DNA of 64,000 bases from Paraburkholderia heleia NBRC 101817. GTDB lineage: Bacteria; Pseudomonadota; Gammaproteobacteria; Burkholderiales; Burkholderiaceae. The notes under the pieces were generated by a model. That model saw only the letters and a program-made list of their open reading frames with translations. It searched no databases and was not told the DNA's origin. Each line of letters opens with the position of its first letter. The stretch's first letter is position 1. A program made the translations under genes and the position numbers. The stretch is taken from the NCBI RefSeq assembly GCF_000739775.1, contig NZ_BBJH01000017.1, forward strand, positions 1-64,000, given 5' to 3'. Below are positions 42,107 through 50,914 of this stretch, in pieces.

Positions 42107-43392
42107 TCGCCCTGCGCCTGCGCGGAATTGCCCGCAGTGCCCGCAGCGCCCGCCGCGCTCGCACCGCTCGCACCGCTCGCAGCGCCCGCACCATGCGCCG
42201 CACCGGCTTCGTGCTCGCCGCGCGGCGCTACGATGCGCACCGGCGTGCCGTCGACGATCGCATCCTGCGGATTGACGATCACGCGCTCGTCGCCCGTGAG
42301 CCCCGCCGCCACCGCCACGCGCGTGCCGAAGTCGGTGCCGAGCGTGACCTTGACGAGCTTCACGCGGTTTTGCGCATCGACGGTCGCGACCTTCACGCCG
42401 TCGGGGCGGAACAGGAAGGCATTGCCGGGCAGCGTCATTGGCGTGGCCGAGCCGTCGAGTGCGAAGTGGACCTGCGCATACGCGCCGGGCAGCAGCTCGC
42501 CGCTGCGGTTGTCCACATCGACTTCCACGAGCATGGTGCGCTGCTGCGCATCGACCGCGCCCGCCGTGCGCGCGACGACGCCTGGAAAGTGCTTGCCCTG
42601 CTCCTCGTTGAGCGTGAGATACGCGTGCTGCTGCACGCGTATCTGTTGCGCGTAAGCCTGCGGCACGTTCGCGTACACGCGCAGACGGTCGGCCTGCGCA
42701 AGATGGAACAACTCCTTTTGCGAGGTGCCGCCGTTGCCCGCGTCGATGAGCGCGCCCACGTCCACGTTGCGCGCCGTGACGATGCCGTCGAAGGGCGCCG
42801 TCACGCGTTCGTACGACTGCAGCTGCGAGAGCCGCGAGACGTTGAAGCGCGCACTGTCGAGCGTGGCCTTTTTCGCGAGCATGTCGCCGACTTTTTCGTC
42901 GGTATCCTGTTTCGCCACCGAGCGTGTCTGCAGCATCTGGGTCCAGCGGTCGGCGGTGGTTTTGGCGAGCGCGTAGTTCGCTTCGGCGTTGGCGAGATCG
43001 GCGCGCGCGGCGCGCAACTGGTCGTCCACTTCGGGCGCGTCGATTTCGGCGAGCAACTGGCCCGCCTTCACGTGCGCGCCGATGTCGAAGTACCACTTGC
43101 GCAGATAACCGCTCGTGCGCGCATAGATCGGCGTATCGAGAAACGCCTGCACGTTGCCCGGCAGCACAAGGTCGAGCGCGCGCGCCGAGCGCTGCGGCGT
43201 GACCACCTGCACGGAAAGCGTGCTCGCGGATTTGGCCTCGCGTTCGAGCGCCGCATGCGCGTTATGACGCGACCAGATGCCCTGCGCGGCGAGCCCGATC
43301 ACGATGAGCGCGGCGAGCACGATGGGCCAGCGCCGCGGTTGATGAGGACGATGCGGCTCTTGCGGCGAAGGCGTTTGCGAATGAGTCGTCAT
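42103..43392 (-). CDS. RND efflux periplasmic adaptor (membrane fusion protein)
   Basis: Connects the inner-membrane pump and the outer-membrane channel. N-terminal membrane anchor at about residues 24-43, lipoyl half-motif (IYARTSGYLRKWYFDIGAHVKAGQLLAEIDAPEVDDQL), a helical hairpin to about 200, then beta-barrel and membrane-proximal domains. The last 40 residues are Ala/Gly/Ser repeats (GASGASAAGAAG), unusual for the family. 429 residues. Starts 10 bases after the pump gene; its stop is overlapped by the channel gene. Confidence 0.94.
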   Translation of the reverse strand: MTTHSQTPSPQEPHRPHQPRRWPIVLAALIVIGLAAQGIWSRHNAHAALEREAKSASTLSVQVVTPQRSARALDLVLPGNVQAFLDTPIYARTSGYLRKWYFDIGAHVKAGQLLAEIDAPEVDDQLRAARADLANAEANYALAKTTADRWTQMLQTRSVAKQDTDEKVGDMLAKKATLDSARFNVSRLSQLQSYERVTAPFDGIVTARNVDVGALIDAGNGGTSQKELFHLAQADRLRVYANVPQAYAQQIRVQQHAYLTLNEEQGKHFPGVVARTAGAVDAQQRTMLVEVDVDNRSGELLPGAYAQVHFALDGSATPMTLPGNAFLFRPDGVKVATVDAQNRVKLVKVTLGTDFGTRVAVAAGLTGDERVIVNPQDAIVDGTPVRIVAPRGEHEAGAAHGAGAASGASGASAAGAAGTAGNSAQAQGE

Positions 43393-43402
43393 GACGGGGT
43401 AT

Positions 43403-46400
43403 TCACGATTTGGGCACCACGTTTTCACTGGCGCGCTGGCGGCGCTCGCCGAGCTTGCGGTAGATGAGCGAGAACACCACGGGTACGAAGATCAGCGTGG
43501 CGAGCGTGCCCACCGCGAGGCCGCCGATCACGGCGCGCCCGAGCGGCGCGTTCTGCTCGCCGCCTTCGCCAAGGCCGATGGCCATCGGCACCATGCCGAT
43601 CACCATGGCGAGCGCGGTCATGAGCACCGGGCGAAAGCGTGTATAGCCCGCTTCGATCGCAGCGCGCGCCGCGTCTCCGTGCAGGCGCAACTGCTCGCGC
43701 GCGAAGCTGATGACGAGAATGGAGTTCGCCGTGGCGATGCCGATGCACATGATCGCGCCCGTGAGCGCGGGAATGGAGAGCGTGGTGTGCGTGAGGAACA
43801 GTATCCAGACAATGCCCGCGAGCGCGCCCGGCAGCGCCGTGATGATGATGAACGGATCGAGCCACGACTGGAAGTTCACGACAATCAGCAGATACACGAG
43901 CACGATCGCGAAGACGAGCCCGCCGAACAATCCGGAGAACGAATCGTTCATCGTCTGGACCTGGCCGCGCAGCTTGATGCTCGACGTCTTTGGCAGTTCG
44001 CCGCGCGTCTGGTCGATGATCTTCGCGATGTCGTCGGAAACGGCGCCGAGATCCCGTCCGTCGGCGGTACCGTAAATGTCGATGGTGGTCTGCGCGTTGT
44101 AGTGCGTGACCACCGCGTTGCCCGCCACGCGCTGCATGCTCGCGAGCGAGCCGAGGATGTTGCTGCGCCCGTTGGCGGTGAGCGGAATGTTGGCGAGCGA
44201 CTGCAGCGAATCGATCGTGTATTGCGGGGCTTCCGTGACGACGTTGTAGCTCACGCCGTTGACCGGATTGAGCCAGAACGTGGGCGTGGTCTGCTGGCTG
44301 CCCGAGAGCGTGATGAGCAGGTCGCTCGCCACGTCCTTCTGCGTGAAGCCCGCCTGCTGCGCGCGCGTGCGGTCCACGTCGATGAAAATACGCGGCAGGT
44401 CCGCAGGCTGCTGGATGCGCGCGTCGGCGAAACCGGGCACGCCGCGCAGCCGCGCGAGCAGGTTCGCGGCGAACGCGCGATTGCCGGCCACGTCGCGGCC
44501 CACGATCTGCACGTCGATGGGTGAAGGCATGCCGAAGTTCAGCGTCTGGCTCACGATATCGGCGGGCAGGAAGGCGAACTGCACGCCCGGGAATTCGTCG
44601 TTGAGCGTGCGCCGCAACAGGCGCACGTATTCGGCGGTGGGGCGATGGCCCTCGTTCAGCGAGATCAGCACGTCGGCGTCGGAGGTGCCGATGGTGCCCG
44701 TATTGCTGTACGAGAGGTTGATGCCCGAGACGGGCAGGCCGATGTTGTCGATGATCGAATGCAGCTCGTGCGGCGCAATCAGCGTGCGCACGCGCTTGTC
44801 GATGCGGTCGACGAGCACGGCGGTTTCTTCCACCCGCATGCCGGTTTTCGCGCGTACGTGCAGCGCGATGGTACCCGCATCGACCTGCGGAAAGAAGTCG
44901 CGCCCGAGGAACGGCATGAGCAGCAACGACGCGCCACAGCAGGCGAGAAACGCCACGACGAACCACCCGGGATGCTTCACGCGTGCCGCGAGAAACACGC
45001 GATACCGCTCGCGCAGCGCTTCGAAGCGGCGCTCGAACGCGAGGTGCACGCGCATGAACGGATTGCGCGTCGTGCCATGCATGTGATGCAGGTCGGCGGG
45101 CCTGTGATGATGGCGCATCAGGTACTTCGCGAGCGTGGGCACGAGCGTGCGCGAGAAGAAGTACGAGGCCAGCATCGCGAACACCACGGCTTCCGCAAGC
45201 GGAATGAAGAGATAATGCGCCACGCCCGTGAGGAGGAACATCGGCACGAATACGATGCAGATGGAGAGCGTGGAGACGAGCGTGGGAATCGCGATCTGAT
45301 GCGCGCCGTCGAGAATCGCCTGTTCGAGCGTCTTGCCTTGCTCCAGTTGCTGGCTGATGTTCTCGATTGCAACCGTTGCGTCGTCAACCAGAATGCCGAC
45401 CGCGAGCGCGAGGCCGCCCAGCGTCATGATGTTGATGGTCTCGCCGAGCGCCGCGAGCACGATCACCGAGGTGATCATCGAAAGCGGAATCGAGATCGCG
45501 ATGATGAGCGTGGCGCGCCAGTTGCCGAGAAACAGCAGGATCATGAGCGCCGTGAGCGCCGCCGCAATGAGCGCTTCGCGCAGCACGCCCTGCACGGAGG
45601 CGCGCACGAAGAGCGACTGGTCGGCGACCGGATCGATGTTGAGCGACGGCGGCACGAGATTGCGCAGCGTCGGCATCATGTCCTTGATGCGATCGACGAT
45701 CTCCAGTGTCGAGGTGTTGCCGCTCTTGTTGATGGTGAGCAGCGAGGCGCGCTGGCCGTCCACGCGCACGATATTGGTTTGCGGCACGTAGCCGTCGCGC
45801 ACGTGCGCCACGTCGCGGATGTAGATCGTGCCGCTCGCCGTGGTTTTCACGGGAATGTCGTTCAGGCCCGCCAGGCTGTCGGGGCTCGCATTCATCGTCA
45901 CCGAATATTCGGTTGCGCCTATTTTGGCCGTCCCCGAAGGCAGGATGAGGTTCTGCGCGCTGATCGCGTTCACCACGTCCATGGGCGAGAGATTGTGCTG
46001 CTGCAGCGCGCGCTGGTTGATATCGACCATGATCTGCCGCTGCTTGCCGCCATAGGGCAGCGGGGCGGAGGCGCCCGGCACGGTCGCGAGCTGCGTCTTC
46101 AGGAAGTTGTTGCCGTAGTCGAACAGCTCCTGCTCGGTCAGCTGCGGCGAAGAAAGCGACAGGCGCAGGATCGGCACCGTCGAGGCGTTGTAGCGCAGGA
46201 TGAACGGCGGCTGGATGCCGGGCGGCAGCGAGCGCAGCTGCGCCTGTGACAGCGCCGTGACTTCGGCGAGCGCTTCCTGGATATTGGCATGCGGCTGGAA
46301 GAAGATCTTCACGACCGCGATGCCGTTTAGCGACGTCGATTCGGTGTGCTCGATATCGTTCACCGCAACGGAAAGGCCGCGCTCGTAGTTGAGCACGATG

Positions 46401-46585
46401 CGCTTTTCCATCTCGTCTGCGGGCAGACCCGTGTAGGTCCAGATCACCGAAAGCACCGGAATGTCGATGTTCGGGAAGATGTCCGTGGGCGTGCGCAGGA
46501 TCGTCAGCGGCCCGATGATCAACAGCAGCAACGCGAGCACGACAAACGTGTACGGGCGCTTGAGCGCGAGTCGAACGATCCACAT
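43403..46585 (-). CDS. RND multidrug efflux transporter (inner-membrane pump)
   Basis: Proton-driven AcrB/MdtB-class antiporter. 1060 residues, 12 membrane helices and two large periplasmic loops. The proton-relay Asp pair is in GILVDDATVAIEN in helix 4. The N-terminus MWIVRLALKRPYTFVVLALLL and IMCIGIATANSILVISFARE are typical of the CusA/MdtB-like drug subgroup rather than heavy-metal CzcA. A histidine-rich cytoplasmic stretch (LMRHHHRPADLHHMHG, around residue 495) is unusual. First gene of the operon. Confidence 0.93.
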   Translation of the reverse strand: MWIVRLALKRPYTFVVLALLLLIIGPLTILRTPTDIFPNIDIPVLSVIWTYTGLPADEMEKRIVLNYERGLSVAVNDIEHTESTSLNGIAVVKIFFQPHANIQEALAEVTALSQAQLRSLPPGIQPPFILRYNASTVPILRLSLSSPQLTEQELFDYGNNFLKTQLATVPGASAPLPYGGKQRQIMVDINQRALQQHNLSPMDVVNAISAQNLILPSGTAKIGATEYSVTMNASPDSLAGLNDIPVKTTASGTIYIRDVAHVRDGYVPQTNIVRVDGQRASLLTINKSGNTSTLEIVDRIKDMMPTLRNLVPPSLNIDPVADQSLFVRASVQGVLREALIAAALTALMILLFLGNWRATLIIAISIPLSMITSVIVLAALGETINIMTLGGLALAVGILVDDATVAIENISQQLEQGKTLEQAILDGAHQIAIPTLVSTLSICIVFVPMFLLTGVAHYLFIPLAEAVVFAMLASYFFSRTLVPTLAKYLMRHHHRPADLHHMHGTTRNPFMRVHLAFERRFEALRERYRVFLAARVKHPGWFVVAFLACCGASLLLMPFLGRDFFPQVDAGTIALHVRAKTGMRVEETAVLVDRIDKRVRTLIAPHELHSIIDNIGLPVSGINLSYSNTGTIGTSDADVLISLNEGHRPTAEYVRLLRRTLNDEFPGVQFAFLPADIVSQTLNFGMPSPIDVQIVGRDVAGNRAFAANLLARLRGVPGFADARIQQPADLPRIFIDVDRTRAQQAGFTQKDVASDLLITLSGSQQTTPTFWLNPVNGVSYNVVTEAPQYTIDSLQSLANIPLTANGRSNILGSLASMQRVAGNAVVTHYNAQTTIDIYGTADGRDLGAVSDDIAKIIDQTRGELPKTSSIKLRGQVQTMNDSFSGLFGGLVFAIVLVYLLIVVNFQSWLDPFIIITALPGALAGIVWILFLTHTTLSIPALTGAIMCIGIATANSILVISFAREQLRLHGDAARAAIEAGYTRFRPVLMTALAMVIGMVPMAIGLGEGGEQNAPLGRAVIGGLAVGTLATLIFVPVVFSLIYRKLGERRQRASENVVPKS

Positions 46586-46747
46586 GGAACGACAGGTTCC
46601 TTCGCTGATGGCGGAGTGTGGCTCGCGCGGCAGGTCTGGCCGTGGTGGCGAGCGTTCAGGTTATCGGTATCGTGGCCGGCTGTTGTGGCGCGCGTAACGG
46701 CTTTGCCTGTGCTGCGCCGGGCCTTGATGGTGCACGGTTGGGACAGG

Positions 46748-46753
46748 ACTATA
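46748..46753 (-). promoter_or_regulatory. Candidate -10 of the RND operon
   Basis: TATAGT on the minus strand without a good -35, as expected for an activator-dependent promoter. Start near 46741. Confidence 0.4.
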
Positions 46754-46818
46754 GCGCCAGTCAGCATGCATCAGCGTACTTTTCAGGGACTGCCCTGGCA
46801 ATGCCGCGAAGAATGGGG

Positions 46819-46833
46819 TTTACCATCTGTTAC
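46819..46833 (-). promoter_or_regulatory. Direct-repeat operator GTAAC-N5-GTAAA (CpxR-like)
   Basis: Minus strand GTAAC (46833-46829), 5 bases, GTAAA (46823-46819), matching the CpxR spacing and motif. It lies about 45 bases upstream of the expected -35 region of the RND promoter. Confidence 0.4.
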
Positions 46834-47131
46834 AGTCAGCTTTTCGTAAGTTGCGCGAGCAAGGCTGGGCGGGGTTGTGACGGTACGAAGCGGCGTCTGC
46901 ACGCCGCCGTTGATACACCCCCCTATTTTTTTGCTTTGCTCGCGCGCTCAAACAGGCAACAATGGGGAAGCCAGGGGGCCGGCCGTGCTTGAAGCGCGCG
47001 GCGAGAGCGGGTCGCCCGAGGCGGGTTTGGATGCGCGCGCAACCGATGGTGCGCATCGGTTTTTTGTCAGCACGCCGACCGGACTTCCTTCGAGGGAGCC
47101 GGCGAAGGTAGCGAGGTATCGGGGAAACATC

Positions 47132-47344
47132 ATGCAAATCGGTTCTATCGTCCGTTCCGTTCATATCGCAGTGCCACAGGGCGCGCGCGGCATCGTGATG
47201 CGCATTCTCGGCGACATGGCGATGGTGACGTGGTATGCCGGGGAGCCTGGCTCGTCGGCGCAGCTCAACACCGAGCCCTTTTTTCTCGAAGATCTGATCG
47301 ATACCGGCGAGCACGTCATGCCCGCCGGCGCGCAGCTCCACTGA
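47132..47344 (+). CDS. Hypothetical 70-residue protein
   Basis: Starts MQIGSIVRSVHIAVPQGARGIVMRILGDMAMVTWYAGEPGSS; a compact beta-rich domain like an SH3-type small barrel is plausible from the alternating hydrophobics. GGGGA lies about 7 bases upstream of ATG 47132. No family recognised. It precedes srkA by 101 bases and may be cotranscribed with it. Confidence 0.65.
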   Translation: MQIGSIVRSVHIAVPQGARGIVMRILGDMAMVTWYAGEPGSSAQLNTEPFFLEDLIDTGEHVMPAGAQLH

Positions 47345-47445
47345 GCCCGGGCCCTGTGACACGTTGACGAGGCGCGCCGCGTCTCGTCGCGGGGTTGCGC
47401 GCGGCGCGCTCGCCGGCACTGCCCGCAAGAGGCACAATTGCGGGT

Positions 47446-48489
47446 ATGAATCACGATCCTTCTTTTATCCCGGGCGAGCCTGGCGATTCCAGCGACCAGC
47501 AAGCCGCACCCTACGCGCGCCTCACGCCCGAATGCGTCCTCGACGCCGTCGACGGCGTGCTGATCCCGGCCGGTCGCCGCACCGATGGCCGCATGCTCGC
47601 GCTCAACAGTTACGAGAACCGCGTGTACCAGGTGGGCGTGGAAGACGGGCCGCCGCTCGTCGCCAAGTTCTATCGCCCTGGGCGCTGGAGCGACGAGGCG
47701 ATCCTCGAAGAGCACGCATTCGTCGCCGAACTCGCCGCGCGCGAGATTCCGGCCGTGCCCGCGCTCGCGTTCGAAGGGCGCACGCTGCACGAGTTCGAGG
47801 GGTTTCGCTTCTCGCTGTTCGAGCGGCGCGGCGGCCGCGCGCCCGATCTGGACCGCAGCGACACGCTCGAATGGCTCGGCCGTTTCATCGGCCGCATTCA
47901 CGCCGTGGGCGCGACGAGGCCGTACGAGGCTCGCCCCACGCTCGACATTCAATCCTACGGCTACGAGCCGCGCGCGTATCTGCTCGACCAGGGCTTCGTG
48001 CCGACAGACGTGCGCGAGGCGTGGCTGGCCGCGGTGACGCTCGCGCTCGAAGGCGTGGAGGCGGCCTTCGAGCGCGCGGGCGACGTGCGTTCGCTGCGCC
48101 TGCACGGCGACTGCCATCCGAGCAACGTGCTGTGGACCGACGCCGGCCCGCATTTCGTGGACTTCGACGACAGCCGCATGGGTCCCGCTATCCAGGATTT
48201 GTGGCTGCTGTTGCCCGGCGACCGCGCGGGGGCTTCGCGCGCGATGGCGGATCTGCTCGCCGGTTATGAGGACTTCTGCGAATTCGAGCCGCGCGAGCTG
48301 CATCTCGTTGAAGCGCTGCGCACGCTGCGCCTCATCCACTACTCGGCCTGGCTCGCGCGACGCTGGCACGACCCCGCGTTTCCGGCCGCCTTCCCGTGGT
48401 TCAACACGCAGCGCTACTGGGAAGAGCGCATTCTCGAATTGCGCGAGCAGATCGGCGCAATGCAGGAAGGCCCGCTCTGGCCGGTGTGA
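47446..48489 (+). CDS. srkA: Stress response serine/threonine kinase SrkA (YihE)
   Basis: Kinase-like protein of the APH fold that counters stress-induced death via MazEF in E. coli. N-terminal RMLALNSYENRVYQVG, catalytic loop LRLHGDCHPSNVLW (Asp) and FVDFDDSRMGPAIQDLWLLLPGD, all diagnostic. 347 residues. In E. coli it is a CpxR target; here a CpxR-like box lies 600 bases upstream in the other direction, so any link is speculative. Convergent with the transglutaminase-like gene. Confidence 0.93.
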   Translation: MNHDPSFIPGEPGDSSDQQAAPYARLTPECVLDAVDGVLIPAGRRTDGRMLALNSYENRVYQVGVEDGPPLVAKFYRPGRWSDEAILEEHAFVAELAAREIPAVPALAFEGRTLHEFEGFRFSLFERRGGRAPDLDRSDTLEWLGRFIGRIHAVGATRPYEARPTLDIQSYGYEPRAYLLDQGFVPTDVREAWLAAVTLALEGVEAAFERAGDVRSLRLHGDCHPSNVLWTDAGPHFVDFDDSRMGPAIQDLWLLLPGDRAGASRAMADLLAGYEDFCEFEPRELHLVEALRTLRLIHYSAWLARRWHDPAFPAAFPWFNTQRYWEERILELREQIGAMQEGPLWPV

Positions 48490-48504
48490 ACGCCGTGCGC
48501 CGGC

Positions 48505-50463
48505 TCACTGCGCGCTCGCCGGACTCCCCGGCACGGCGCCCTGGGCCGACGGCTTGACGATCAACTGCGCGCGCAGGTCGCGCGCCATCGTCTCGAACGC
48601 GGGGCGCATCTGCGCGAAATCGTCGGCGCTGCATACGTCGCTCGCGAAATGCGTTTGACCCGTCCGCGTGACGCGCAGCACATTCGTTTGGGAATCGAGC
48701 GCGTACTGCGAACTGAAATCGATGAAACGGTTGTCGGCGTGCTGCGGCATGGGGACGTCGAGCACGCGCATGCCCGGCGGCAGCACGATGCGCGTGCGCT
48801 CGGTCACCACCACGTTGCGGCACACGAAGGGCTGCGTGCGCCGCGGCTCGCCGAGCCAGTAGCGCAGATTCGCGTCGAGGCCGCCCACGAAGCTCGTGAG
48901 CGTGGGTACGGGCGTGGTCATTTCAGGGTCGACGAAGCCGTCGAAGGTACCCGTGAGCGTGAGCACGAGCGGGCCCGCCGTGGCGTCGAGCGGGCTGGAC
49001 GCGAGCGTGGCGCTGCCGCGCAGGTTGGCGTTGCGCAACTCCCACTGCAGCGACTCCTCGCGCTGCGCGGGCGTTTGCAGGCGCAGCACGCTGCGGGTCT
49101 GTTCGGCGGACCAGCCCTCTGACTGCAAGCGGTAGATGAAGCGCGCCGAGCCGTCGGGCGCGACCGTGATGTCGAGGTCGCTCTCGCGCGTGGTCGTGGC
49201 CGTGGGGGGCGTGCGCACCCGCGTGCCGTCGCCGGCGAGCACGGCCTCGCGGTCCATGTCCGTCGACGGCAAATAGCCGAACTCGATGTTGCTCGCCGTG
49301 GAGTCCGCGAACATCTGCAGATCGGGCAACCAGGTGATGACGTGATTGATCACGCCGAAGCCCGGCACGCCCGGCAGCGAGTAGACCGTGCCGCTGTTCA
49401 CGAGCGCCGGCGTGCTGCGTATGCCCACGGCGCCGAGCAGCGCGCCGTAGAGCGCGACGTGGTCCTTGCAGTCGCCGTAGCGGTTTGCGAGCACGTCGGT
49501 CGCGCGGTGCGGCACGATCTCGCCGCGGCCGATATTCATCGCCACATAGCGGATGTTGCGGCGCACCCAGTCATAGAGCGTTTGCGCCCTCGCGCGCGGG
49601 GTGTCGTCGTGCGCCGTGAGCGTCTGCGCAAGGCGCACGATGGCCGGATCGCGCGCGCTGGGATCCACCGCCGCGTCGCGATAGACCTTCGCGAAGGCCG
49701 CGTAGTCGGGGAAGGTGGACACCATCAGCCGGTCGCCGTAGCTCACGTAGGCGACCGAGCCATATTCGAGGCGCTCGAAATTCGCCTTGTCGTAGCGGTA
49801 CTCATAACGCGTGCGGCCGTTCACCGTGGCGGGCGGCAGCACGGTAAAGCCGCGTGCGTCGGCGTAGAGCGGCACTTTCGCGGGCAGGTCGTAGATCACG
49901 CGGAAGTTGCGGGTGGGCGCGAGGTCGGGCGGCGTGAAGTCGCTGAACCAGCCGGGCACGAGCGGGACGCGCTGGATCTTGCGCCACGTGAGATGTACGC
50001 GCGCACCCGGCTCCACGGCCGGGAACACGATCACCTTGTCCTGCACGTCCTGGAACATCGGGGCGTCGAACGAGTGCACTTCCTGCACGTCGCGGATCTG
50101 CTCGGGGCGCACGTCGTGACGCCCGCCCCGGGCGTCTTCGGTCCACGCTTCGAGCACGTCCACGTGGGCCATCTCGCGGTTGAACCACACGTAATACTGG
50201 CCCGCGCGCGCAATGCCGGCTTCCGTGTTCACTCGCAGCGTGAGCGAGTCGAGCTTGGTGTACGAGCCGTCCGCGTTGACGGTGAAGGTCTGCGTTTCCG
50301 ATTCGTTGGTGTAGGGCGCCTGGGCTGCGCTGCCTGCCGGATTCAGCGCGCCCGCCTCGAGGGGCACCGGTGTGAGCTGCGCCACGCCCGGGCGCAGGTC
50401 GGCGGCGAAGGTTCCCGTGGCGGGGCCGAGCACGGCGAGGCAAAGAGCGAGAGCGAGGCGCAT
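48505..50463 (-). CDS. Exported DUF3857 / transglutaminase-like protein
   Basis: 652 residues with a signal peptide (MRLALALCLAVLGPATGTFA, cut before ADL). DUF3857 beta domain at about 60-270. Transglutaminase-like core with Cys in NRYGDCKDHVALY, His in VINHVITW and Asp in MFADST, so the catalytic triad is present. C-terminal DUF2569-like/beta region follows. It may be a periplasmic peptidase or peptide-modifying enzyme; the substrate is unknown. Convergent with srkA, 15 bases apart. Confidence 0.85.
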   Translation of the reverse strand: MRLALALCLAVLGPATGTFAADLRPGVAQLTPVPLEAGALNPAGSAAQAPYTNESETQTFTVNADGSYTKLDSLTLRVNTEAGIARAGQYYVWFNREMAHVDVLEAWTEDARGGRHDVRPEQIRDVQEVHSFDAPMFQDVQDKVIVFPAVEPGARVHLTWRKIQRVPLVPGWFSDFTPPDLAPTRNFRVIYDLPAKVPLYADARGFTVLPPATVNGRTRYEYRYDKANFERLEYGSVAYVSYGDRLMVSTFPDYAAFAKVYRDAAVDPSARDPAIVRLAQTLTAHDDTPRARAQTLYDWVRRNIRYVAMNIGRGEIVPHRATDVLANRYGDCKDHVALYGALLGAVGIRSTPALVNSGTVYSLPGVPGFGVINHVITWLPDLQMFADSTASNIEFGYLPSTDMDREAVLAGDGTRVRTPPTATTTRESDLDITVAPDGSARFIYRLQSEGWSAEQTRSVLRLQTPAQREESLQWELRNANLRGSATLASSPLDATAGPLVLTLTGTFDGFVDPEMTTPVPTLTSFVGGLDANLRYWLGEPRRTQPFVCRNVVVTERTRIVLPPGMRVLDVPMPQHADNRFIDFSSQYALDSQTNVLRVTRTGQTHFASDVCSADDFAQMRPAFETMARDLRAQLIVKPSAQGAVPGSPASAQ

Positions 50464-50914
50464 GGGGGGCTCGGCAGGTGGCGGGTCGCGGATGAGCGCT
50501 ACTTCTGCCACTTAAAAGTCATGCCACCCGCTTGTCAAGCGGATGGCCCGCACACCGCCCGCGGGCGCCCCTGTATCGAGTATTGAGTCTAAAAGACGGA
50601 CCGCGCAACGACATGCCCGCCTGCAGCGTGTTCCGTGGCGTCATACGGCGCTGCCGCCGATTTGCTGCGCACGCAACAATCGGCGAAGCACGGTGCCGCG
50701 CGCGCCGCTGTATGGCATATGTATGTTCACCTCATATTGCCAAGGCGGCGCTTGGGGACTAAGGTTCGTGCAGCCGTCAAGCGGCAATTAAGTGTTCTTT
50801 GCGCTTGCGCATAAAAAGAGCACATCAGACCACGCCTACCAACAGCCATTTTGGATGGGACCGGAGCGAGCGTTCACCCCGCGCTCTCAACCTCTGGTCG
50901 ATTCGGGAGATCCC
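50464..50914. other. 451-bp intergenic region upstream of the OFA carrier
   Basis: No gene; short open frames lack ribosome sites. The region around 50710-50740 is AT-richer (TATGGCATATGTATG) and may hold the promoter, but I cannot place a confident -35/-10 pair. Confidence 0.5.

Larger units (their letters stand above)
46586..47131. other. 546-bp divergent region upstream of the RND operon
   Basis: No gene. It holds a minus-strand -10 (TATAGT, 46753-46748) for the pump operon with a leader of about 155 bases, and a GTAAC-N5-GTAAA element further upstream (46819-46833). There is no local regulator gene. Confidence 0.5.

Noticed and set aside
40565..43096. 843-residue frame joining the adaptor and the channel genes
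   Set aside because: The upstream half is an off-frame reading of the adaptor; the channel starts at 42106 with its own signal and lipobox.
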